Of a stretch of DNA of 49,368 bases, positions 1-6,180 are shown one piece after another (the first letter of the stretch is position 1; each line of letters starts with the position of its first letter). Both the position numbers and the translations under genes were made by a program. This DNA comes from Halobacteriales archaeon QS_6_71_20 (GTDB taxonomy: Archaea; Halobacteriota; Halobacteria; Halobacteriales; Haloferacaceae), in NCBI GenBank assembly GCA_003020945.1, contig PXRU01000028.1:1-49368 (forward strand), written 5' to 3'. Below the pieces are notes generated by a model. The model made no database searches. It was not told the origin of the DNA and saw only the letters and a list, made by a program, of their open reading frames with translations.

Positions 1-2
1 CG

Positions 3-923
3 GCCGCCGCCGTGAGTTCGGCACCCGGCGTCGCCGACGACGTCGGCGACCGCGCCTCCCGCGCCACCGGGACGCTGATGGAGGGGCTCACCGACGGCGA
101 GCGCGACGAGGACGACGTCGGCGGCTACTACGACGACCTCGCGTTCGTCGCGGCCTCGCTGCGCTCGCGGGCGTTCTTCCTCACCGCGGTGTTCGGGCTC
201 ACGCTCGCGGGCGTGTTCTCGTTCCTCTACCTCGGCGGCATCGGGACCGTGAAGAACAATTTCGTCAATCGGATCCCCGAGGAGGTCGTCGGCGTCGGCG
301 CGGAGAACTTCGGCGTCATCGTGCTCCACCCGGTCGAGGCGCTCATCTTCGAGGTGAAGATCTCGGCGATCCTCGGCGCGATCGCGACGCTCCCGTTCGC
401 GGCGTACTTCGCGTGGCCCGCGCTGCGCGACCGCGGCTTCGTCCGCGGGCGCAGGCAGGTCATCTTCGGGTGGCTCGCGGCCCTGCTGGCCGGACTGCTG
501 GGCGGGCTCGCGCTCGGTTACACCGTTATCGCGCCGGCGGTCATCTCCTGGCTCGTCGGCGACGCCATCCGGGCCGGCATGGTGATCAGCTACCGCATCA
601 GCGACTTCGCATGGCTGGTGTTTTTCACGACGATCGGGATCGGCCTGCTCGCGGACGTCCCCGTGGCGATGGTGCTGCTCAACACCGCGGGGATCTCCTA
701 CCGGGCGATGCGGTCGCGCTGGCGGGAGGTGACGGTGGCGATCATGCTCGCGGCGGCGCTTTTCACCCCGGCGGACGTGTTCACGATGTTCCTCGTGACG
801 GTGCCGCTGATGGCCGCCTACGGCGTCGGCCTGGCGATCCTCTGGGTGCTCACCCTCGGCGGCCGGCGCGATCTCGCGGAGCCGACCGTCGACTTGGTGC
901 GGGAGTCGAAACCGGGCACGTAG
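3..923 (+). CDS. tatC: Twin-arginine translocase subunit TatC, C-terminal domain of the haloarchaeal two-domain form (5' partial)
   Basis: This is a multi-spanning membrane protein of the Tat export system, which moves folded proteins across the membrane and in haloarchaea carries much of secretion. Visible are an acidic N-terminal linker followed by about six hydrophobic segments, with the TatC-type stretches VEALIFEVKISAILGA and LFTPADVFTMF. The acidic linker leading into a second TatC domain, and the frame being open to the window edge, match the fused haloarchaeal TatCt rather than a complete short TatC. A GTG lies at position 12 but is probably internal. Identification as TatC is firm. 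The claim that an N-terminal TatC domain lies upstream is inference. Confidence 0.88.
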   Translation, partial: AAAVSSAPGVADDVGDRASRATGTLMEGLTDGERDEDDVGGYYDDLAFVAASLRSRAFFLTAVFGLTLAGVFSFLYLGGIGTVKNNFVNRIPEEVVGVGAENFGVIVLHPVEALIFEVKISAILGAIATLPFAAYFAWPALRDRGFVRGRRQVIFGWLAALLAGLLGGLALGYTVIAPAVISWLVGDAIRAGMVISYRISDFAWLVFFTTIGIGLLADVPVAMVLLNTAGISYRAMRSRWREVTVAIMLAAALFTPADVFTMFLVTVPLMAAYGVGLAILWVLTLGGRRDLAEPTVDLVRESKPGT

Positions 924-996
924 GCCGGCGCCCTCGCCCGGCCGAGCCCGCCGCCCCGTGAGGAAGATTCAACTCGCCCTCCGATAACCTTCGAGC

Positions 997-1224
997 ATGC
1001 CCAAGATCAGCGTCGAGATGCCGGGTGAACTGCTCGCGGACCTGGACGAACACGTCGGCGACGACGGGAAGTTCGTGAACCGCAGCGACGCGGTCCGGGC
1101 GTCGGTTCGCAAGACGCTCGACGTGCTCGACGAGATCGACGCCCGCCACGGCCGGCTGGAGGCGGCCTCCGGGGACGGAAGCGGGACCGACGCCGACGCT
1201 GCTCCCGACGGAGCCGACGAATGA
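997..1224 (+). CDS. Small ribbon-helix-helix (CopG/MetJ-like) DNA-binding protein
   Basis: This 75-residue protein has an N-terminal strand (KISVEMP) followed by two helices, the layout of ribbon-helix-helix DNA-binding domains, which bind operators as dimers. The family is inferred from the pattern PKISVEMPGELLADLDEHV and the spacing of NRSDAVRASVRKTLDVLDEID. The last 20 residues are an acidic, disordered-looking tail. Its stop overlaps the start of the following transporter by four bases (ATGA), so the two are probably co-transcribed and the regulator may act on that transporter. The target is not known. Confidence 0.8.
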   Translation: MPKISVEMPGELLADLDEHVGDDGKFVNRSDAVRASVRKTLDVLDEIDARHGRLEAASGDGSGTDADAAPDGADE

Positions 1225-1940
1225 GCGGCGCGCGGGCCGGTGCGGAGCCGCGGCGGCCGACCGTTCCGCTGGCGGCGGTCGCGCTCACGGCGCTTTTCGT
1301 CGCCGCGCTGGTGACCGCGCAGGTCATCTCGGCGAAGCTGCTGTCGGTCTCGCTCCCGGTACTGGGGGCGGTGACCGCGCCCGGCGGGACGCTCGCGTAC
1401 GCGGTGACGTTCTTCGCCTCCGACTGCCTCTCGGAGCTGTACGGCGAGCGCTACGCCCGGCGCGTGGTGAACGTCGCGTTCGGGACGAACTTCGTTCTGC
1501 TGGCGCTGGTGTTCGCCACCATCGCGGCGCCGGCCGCGCGGGGCTCGGTCGACCCCGCCGCCTTCGAGACGGTGCTGGGACTGTCGGGCAACGTCGTGCT
1601 CGGCTCGCTGGCCGCGTACCTGCTCAGCCAGAACTGGGACGTGCTCGCGTTCCACCGCATCCGCGCGTACACCGGCGGCGAGGCGCTGTGGCTCCGCAAC
1701 GTCGGCTCGACGGCGACGAGCCAGCTGATCGACACGGTCGTGTTCACGCTCGTCGCGTTCGCGGTCGCGCCGGCGGTGCTGGGCGTCGGCGCGGCGCTGC
1801 CGACCTCGGTGCTCGCCTCGCTGATCGTCGGCCAGTACGTGCTGAAGCTGCTGATCGCGCTGGTCGACACGCCGTTTGTGTACGCCGCGGTCGCGCTCGT
1901 CCGGGACCGCGACGCCGACGCGGCGCCGGCCGGCGCCTGA
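1221..1940 (+). CDS. Queuosine/archaeosine precursor (preQ0) transporter, YhhQ family
   Basis: This 239-residue integral membrane protein has about six hydrophobic segments and belongs to the COG1738/YhhQ family (formerly DUF165), which imports 7-cyano-7-deazaguanine-type precursors used for tRNA archaeosine or queuosine. The family hallmark is the sequence SDCLSELYGERYARRVV in the first third, corresponding to the conserved D..xELYGxxxAR motif. The C-terminal part with QLIDTVVFTLVAF also fits. The start overlaps the preceding ribbon-helix-helix gene by four bases, suggesting one transcript. Substrate is assigned by family only. Confidence 0.88.
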   Translation: MSGARAGAEPRRPTVPLAAVALTALFVAALVTAQVISAKLLSVSLPVLGAVTAPGGTLAYAVTFFASDCLSELYGERYARRVVNVAFGTNFVLLALVFATIAAPAARGSVDPAAFETVLGLSGNVVLGSLAAYLLSQNWDVLAFHRIRAYTGGEALWLRNVGSTATSQLIDTVVFTLVAFAVAPAVLGVGAALPTSVLASLIVGQYVLKLLIALVDTPFVYAAVALVRDRDADAAPAGA

Positions 1941-1962
1941 ACTGTCCGTCCGCCTCTCCACC

Positions 1963-2766
1963 TCAGTCGACGCGCTCGGCGAAGCCGAACCGGGGTTTCA
2001 CGTCGTCAACGACGACCTCCACGGTGTCGCCGGGCTCGGCGTCGGGGACGAACAGCGTGTACCCCTCGACGTCGGCGACGCCGTCGCCCTCGTCGCCGGT
2101 GCCGGTCACCTCGACCTCGACCTCGTCGCCCTCCGCCACCGGCGCGTCGGTGCGCCCGCGGGCGATGAGGTAGCGCTCGGAGGAGCGCTTCCGGCTCGCC
2201 TCGGGGGTGTACGCCCGGACGTACCGGAACTCCCGGTCGACGTCCGCGCGGAAGTCGGCGAGGTCCTGGCCGTCGAACACCTTCACGACGAACGAGCCGC
2301 CCGGCCGCAGCAGTTCGAGGGCGGTGTCGAACGCCTGCCGCGCGAGGTGGATCGAGCGGGCGTGGTCCAGTTCGTACTCGCCGGTCATGTCCGGCGCCAT
2401 GTCCGAGACCACCGCGTCGATCGGGCGCTCCGGCTCGGCGTCGTCGTCGGGATCGGGGTCGACGCCCAGCGCCTTCCGGAGGTAGTAGCGCGTGCGCTCG
2501 TCGGTCATGTCGCCCTGCACCGTCCGGACGTGCGGATGGTCGAACTCGTCGATATCCCGGAGGTCGACGCCGACGACGGTGCCGGCCTCGGTCACCGCCT
2601 CGGCGGCGATCTGAAGCCAGCCGCCGGGGGCGGCCCCCAGGTCGACGACGGTGTCGCCCGGGGACAGCAGGTCGGCCTCATCGTCGATCTGCCGGAGCTT
2701 GTAGGCGGAGCGGGCGCGGTAGCCCTCCTGTTTCGCCCGGTTGTAGAAGTCGTCCTTGCGTGACAT
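1963..2766 (-). CDS. rlmE: 23S rRNA 2'-O-ribose methyltransferase RlmE/FtsJ with C-terminal TRAM domain
   Basis: This S-adenosylmethionine-dependent enzyme methylates the ribose of the conserved A-loop uridine in 23S rRNA. The SAM motif [11 protein letters not shown] lies at residues 40-50, and the catalytic K-D-K-E tetrad can be placed at K23, D122, K162 and E197. After about residue 205 the protein has a small beta-rich TRAM RNA-binding domain ending in [11 protein letters not shown], a usual addition in haloarchaea. The length of 267 residues is normal. It converges with the transporter gene (22 bases apart), and its 5' end is separated from pcn by a 273-base divergent promoter region. Confidence 0.95.
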   Translation of the reverse strand: MSRKDDFYNRAKQEGYRARSAYKLRQIDDEADLLSPGDTVVDLGAAPGGWLQIAAEAVTEAGTVVGVDLRDIDEFDHPHVRTVQGDMTDERTRYYLRKALGVDPDPDDDAEPERPIDAVVSDMAPDMTGEYELDHARSIHLARQAFDTALELLRPGGSFVVKVFDGQDLADFRADVDREFRYVRAYTPEASRKRSSERYLIARGRTDAPVAEGDEVEVEVTGTGDEGDGVADVEGYTLFVPDAEPGDTVEVVVDDVKPRFGFAERVD

Positions 2767-3007
2767 AGTCAGTTACCGCCTCTTTCGTGTGGAGCCGGTT
2801 ATCTCGTTCGTTCGGCCGCCGCGGTGACCGGACGTCATGCCGACTCCGGACGGAGTCACGGAGCAGTCGCCCGACTGTCATTCGGCTCCCCTCGGTTCGA
2901 GCCGCTCCGGCCCGGCGTGCGGTTCGCCGTCGGGTCGCCCCCGGTTTCGGGGCGTCCGTCGCCGCCGGAGCGTCGCCGCCCCCGACGTCGGAGGCGGAAC
3001 CGCGGGT

Positions 3008-3015
3008 ATTTTTAT
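3008..3015 (+). promoter_or_regulatory. Probable TATA box of pcn
   Basis: A T-rich stretch (TTTTTATG) ends about 25 bases before the pcn start codon. That spacing is typical for haloarchaeal transcripts with little or no leader. The 273-base region between rlmE and pcn must hold the promoters of both divergent genes. No other clear element was seen there. Confidence 0.55.
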
Positions 3016-3039
3016 GCGGACCGCCGTAGCGGGCGGTAT

Positions 3040-3783
3040 ATGTTCAAGGCCATCGTGAGCACGTCGACCCTCCGGGACGCGCTCGACTCGGTGAGCGTGC
3101 TGGTCGACGAGTGCAAGGTCCGGCTCGAGGAGGACGAACTGGCGATCCGGGCCGTCGACCCGGCGAACGTCGGGATGGTCGACCTCGCGCTGGAGGCGGC
3201 CGCCTTCGAGTCGTACGAGGCCGACGGGGGGGTCATCGGGGTCAACCTCAACCGGCTCGAGGACATCGCCGGGATGGCCGACACGGGCGACCTGATCCAG
3301 CTGGAACTCGACGAGGAGACCCGGAAGCTTCACATCCACATCGAGGGGCTCAGCTACACGCTCGCGCTCATCGACCCCGACTCCATCCGCCAGGAGCCGG
3401 ACATCCCGGATCTGGACCTCCCGGCGGAGATCGTGTTGGAGGGGGCACAGCTCGACCGCGGGATCACCGCCGCCGACATGGTCAGCGACCACATCCGCCT
3501 GCGCGTCGACGAGGCCGAGGAGGCGTTCTTCATCGAGGCCGAGGGCGACACCGACGACGTCGACCTGCAGCTGGACCGCGGGGACCTCATCGACCTGCAG
3601 GCGGGCCCCGCCGACTCGCTGTTCAGCCTCGACTACCTGAAGGACATGGACAAGGCGATCCCGAAGGACGCGGAGGTCCGGGTCGAGCTCGGCGAGGAGT
3701 TCCCCGTCAAGCACCACTACGAGTTCGGCGAGGGGATGGGGCAGGTAACCTACATGCTTGCACCTCGCATCCAGAGCGAATAA
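3040..3783 (+). CDS. pcn: DNA polymerase sliding clamp (PCNA)
   Basis: This 247-residue protein forms the homotrimeric ring that tethers replicative polymerase and other DNA-processing factors. It begins [15 protein letters not shown] and ends with [10 protein letters not shown], both typical of haloarchaeal PCNA. The interdomain region and the [14 protein letters not shown] segment are present and the length is normal. The chosen ATG at 3040 matches the family start, and a TATA-like box lies 25 bases upstream. Some archaeal pcn genes carry an intein, but this one is uninterrupted. A homing-endonuclease-type gene follows 60 bases downstream. Confidence 0.97.
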   Translation: MFKAIVSTSTLRDALDSVSVLVDECKVRLEEDELAIRAVDPANVGMVDLALEAAAFESYEADGGVIGVNLNRLEDIAGMADTGDLIQLELDEETRKLHIHIEGLSYTLALIDPDSIRQEPDIPDLDLPAEIVLEGAQLDRGITAADMVSDHIRLRVDEAEEAFFIEAEGDTDDVDLQLDRGDLIDLQAGPADSLFSLDYLKDMDKAIPKDAEVRVELGEEFPVKHHYEFGEGMGQVTYMLAPRIQSE

Positions 3784-3814
3784 ACTCTCGATGATATCCG
3801 GTTTCCGGCGTCAG

Positions 3815-3820
3815 TTTATA
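3815..3820 (+). promoter_or_regulatory. TATA box of the endonuclease gene
   Basis: TTTATA lies 24 bases before the ATG of the LAGLIDADG-type gene, inside the short pcn-endonuclease gap. The gene therefore appears to carry its own promoter rather than depending on pcn transcription. Confidence 0.6.
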
Positions 3821-3843
3821 TTCGATAGCGCCGCAGCCGTGGC

Positions 3844-4587
3844 ATGGCGACGTGCCCGAACTGTGGTGACAACTTCGACCGACTGGGTCTTCACTGGTGG
3901 CACGGGACCTGTCCGTATCCCGAACTGAGCGAGCAGCAGAGACAGATGCTCGTTGGACTGCTAATGGGAGACGGATCGATCCCGGACAGGACTGACAACG
4001 AGATATTCCATCTCCCGATGATCAACCGCCGATTCCTCCGGTGGTTCGACGAGAAAATGGGAGTAATGACGACTGGTGTCTCGTTGAAGAAGACCGCGGC
4101 GCAACTGGCGGCGCACAACCGTGAGTCGGGGTTCAGCCCGAACGCTGCCGTCGAGAACTACCACGACATGTACACCGTGTGGACACGGACGCATCCGTAT
4201 ATCACGGAACTTCGGGAATGGTATGCGACCGGTGAGAAACGCTTCCCGACCGATATCGAGTTGTCGAGTACAGTTGCGAAGTTTTGGTACGCGTGTGACG
4301 GTTATCTCGACTTCGGGAGATGGGGACGGCCGAGAGCCGGGATCAAAGCACGCAACGAGCAGAACCGGTCAGCGGCTCTAGAGTCGCTGTTCGAGGAGGC
4401 ACCGGTTACACCGTCCTATCGACGTCACGAACTCCGCTTCTCCTGCGATGACACCGAACGCCTGATCGATTGGCTCGGCGCTCCGCCTCCGGGATTCTCG
4501 TACAAGTGGACAATCGACTCTAAAGACAGGTATCGGTCTCGCAAGCGCACAGCGTACGAAACGTACGCCACTCACAACGGTAAGTAA
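3844..4587 (+). CDS. Free-standing LAGLIDADG-type homing endonuclease with N-terminal zinc finger
   Basis: This 247-residue protein has two LAGLIDADG-like motifs: LVGLLMGDGS at residues 37-45 (acidic residue D43) and AKFWYACDGYLDF around 144-156 (D151). The spacing fits a single-chain, two-domain LAGLIDADG enzyme that cuts a specific DNA site to spread its own gene. The N-terminus has a likely zinc-binding knuckle (C4, C7, H17 or H20, C23). No splicing motifs are present, so this is not an intein. Its composition is visibly less GC-rich than pcn or the HAD gene on either side, and it has its own promoter, both consistent with horizontal acquisition. Cleavage activity and target are unknown. 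Confidence 0.85.
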   Translation: MATCPNCGDNFDRLGLHWWHGTCPYPELSEQQRQMLVGLLMGDGSIPDRTDNEIFHLPMINRRFLRWFDEKMGVMTTGVSLKKTAAQLAAHNRESGFSPNAAVENYHDMYTVWTRTHPYITELREWYATGEKRFPTDIELSSTVAKFWYACDGYLDFGRWGRPRAGIKARNEQNRSAALESLFEEAPVTPSYRRHELRFSCDDTERLIDWLGAPPPGFSYKWTIDSKDRYRSRKRTAYETYATHNGK

Positions 4588-4655
4588 GCATTTGACGGAC
4601 CATCACTCTCGACCCGCACCGGACCGTTTTTGATGCGCTCGTTCGACACCGAATC

Positions 4656-5315
4656 GTGAGCGTCGCCTGGTTCTTCGACTGTGACGGAACGCTCGTCGAG
4701 TTCACGGCTCCCTATAGTGAGATATTCGTCGACGCCTGTCTCGCCGTCGGCGTCGCCCGCGACGACGCCGCGTCGATGCTCGACCCGTACAACGAGGCGT
4801 TCTTCGCCGCCTTCGACGACTTCCACCCGGAACCGTATCGCGTCGGAATGGCGGCCGCGCTGGAGGACACCGGACTCGCCGAGTCGATCGGGGCCGACGC
4901 GACAGCCCTGGCCGAGTCGCTGTGTGCGACCGAGACGACGGCGACGACTGTCCGAGATGGGACACGCGAAACGCTCGACGCGCTTGCCGAGCGCGGCGTC
5001 GACCTGGGAGTGCTGACGAACGGGGTCGCGGCCCAACAACGACGGAAGCTGGAACACCACGGACTGTTCGACCGGTTCGAGGCGTACCTACCGAGCTACG
5101 AAGTCGGCGCACACAAACCCGACCCGACGGTGTTCTCGGCGGCCCGTGAGCGACTCCCCGCCGACGAGTACGTCTACACCGGCGACTCGCTCGACCACGA
5201 TGTCACACCGGCCAGAGAAGCAGGCTTCCGCGCGGTCCACGTCGACCACGAGGCTGACGGTGACGTGGCGACGGTTCGGGACATCGGCGCGCTCGGGGGA
5301 TTACTCGCCCGCTAG
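4656..5315 (+). CDS. HAD-superfamily hydrolase (phosphoglycolate phosphatase/haloacid dehalogenase-like)
   Basis: This 219-residue cytoplasmic phosphatase-like enzyme uses an aspartyl-phosphate intermediate. Motif I is FFDCDGTL (nucleophile D8, general acid D10), motif II LTNG is near residue 120, motif III lysine is in HKPDP near residue 154, and motif IV GDSLDHD starts near residue 176. A helical cap of about 70 residues sits after motif I, which is subfamily I architecture. The start is GTG at 4656 with the usual MSVAWFFD beginning. Substrate cannot be told from sequence; small sugar or nucleotide phosphates are typical for the group. Confidence 0.9.
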   Translation: MSVAWFFDCDGTLVEFTAPYSEIFVDACLAVGVARDDAASMLDPYNEAFFAAFDDFHPEPYRVGMAAALEDTGLAESIGADATALAESLCATETTATTVRDGTRETLDALAERGVDLGVLTNGVAAQQRRKLEHHGLFDRFEAYLPSYEVGAHKPDPTVFSAARERLPADEYVYTGDSLDHDVTPAREAGFRAVHVDHEADGDVATVRDIGALGGLLAR

Positions 5316-5421
5316 GAGCCGCCGCGGCACGTCCGCCGGGCCTGCGGTGCGCTGGCGTCTCTTGGTCGGCGGCCCGTGATCCACGCGCGACCTTGCTGTC
5401 TGGTCGGACCGTCGCGCCCGC

Positions 5422-5592
5422 TCAGTCGTCCCCCTCGACGCCCTCGACCCGGCCGCCGAGCGTCCGCCCGCGCGCGAGTAGATAGAGGGCGGGCGTCAAA
5501 AGCACCACGTCGGCGACGAACGGCGACCAGTACGCCAGCACGTACGCTGCGGCCGCGACCGGGTCGGGGATGGAGGCGGGCGAGAACGGGTG
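5422..5592 (-). pseudogene. Orphan C-terminal frame of a small membrane protein
   Basis: Between the HAD gene and the stop codon of the large kinase ORF, the minus strand encodes about 56 residues ending in EGVEGDD. They include a hydrophobic run (PDPVAAAAYVLAYWSPFVADVVLLTPALYLL, shown here across its two parts) followed by basic residues, as in a membrane protein. No ATG is present. The frame is closed upstream by the TGA at 5593-5595, and the only possible start is a GTG at 5541 giving 39 residues. Codon pattern looks haloarchaeal. It is either a very short gene or the remnant of a gene that lost its 5' part. The rest of the 5316-5592 gap holds nothing recognised. Confidence 0.35.
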
Positions 5593-6180
5593 TCAGCCGT
5601 GGCGCTCGATCACGCGCTTTGCGGCCTGGGCCTTCTCCTTCCAGCCGTAGCCCGCCTCGTACACGTGGCGCTTCTTGTCGACGAGCTGTTCGGGCGTGGC
5701 CTCCTCGAAGCCGCCGCGCTCCCACGTCCCCGAGCGGTGGAGCCAGTCGACGACGTTCGCGCGCGTCTCCTCCCACGAGAGGCCGACCATCTCGTACCAG
5801 GCCACCAGGGCGAACACGCTGTTGTCGTGGCAGCCGGGGTAGCTCCCCTCGCGGTAGATCGTCGCCATCGGCTCGCGGGTCGGCTCGGACACCTCCTCCC
5901 GGTAGCGCTCGGCGGTGAGCAGTTCGAGCCCGGCGTCGCGCTCGGCGACGCGCCCCTCCCGCTTCAGCAGGGCGAGCGCGGCGCGGTGGAGCCCGGACCA
6001 CTCCCCGTCGACGGCGTGCCGGAGGGCGGACTCGGTGACGCTCCCGTCGACGAGCACGGCGAGCACGTCGGTGTACGCCTTCTCGATGCGGTGCCACGCC
6101 GTCCCCTCGAACTCGCAGTCGGCGTCGTGCAGGCTGTTGGTGGTGCGGCAGCCGGGACAGGGGTACGCGAACCGCGGCAC
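5593..6180 (-). CDS. Conserved haloarchaeal protein with N-terminal CxxC, probably an independent gene
   Basis: This 195-residue segment starts with a GTG at 6180, giving the N-terminus VPRFAYPCPGCRTTNSLHDADC. That Cys-rich knuckle resembles a zinc-binding start. It is followed by a helical region (EKAYTDVLAVL) that looks like a winged-helix module and by a conserved C-terminal part with GSYPGCHDN, LVAWYEMVGLSWEETR and AGYGWKEKAQAAK. I recognise the pattern as a conserved single-domain protein of haloarchaea, but know no function. In this window it is joined in frame to the upstream histidine kinase, most likely because the kinase lost its 3' end. As an independent gene it would have a normal start and stop. 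Confidence 0.7.
   Translation of the reverse strand: MPRFAYPCPGCRTTNSLHDADCEFEGTAWHRIEKAYTDVLAVLVDGSVTESALRHAVDGEWSGLHRAALALLKREGRVAERDAGLELLTAERYREEVSEPTREPMATIYREGSYPGCHDNSVFALVAWYEMVGLSWEETRANVVDWLHRSGTWERGGFEEATPEQLVDKKRHVYEAGYGWKEKAQAAKRVIERHG

Noticed and set aside
2767-3039. Replication origin near pcn
   Set aside because: No orc1/cdc6 gene, no ORB-type repeats and no extended AT-rich element were found.
3040-3783. Possible intein in pcn
   Set aside because: The PCNA is continuous and of normal length. The endonuclease is a separate gene with its own start and promoter and without splicing motifs.
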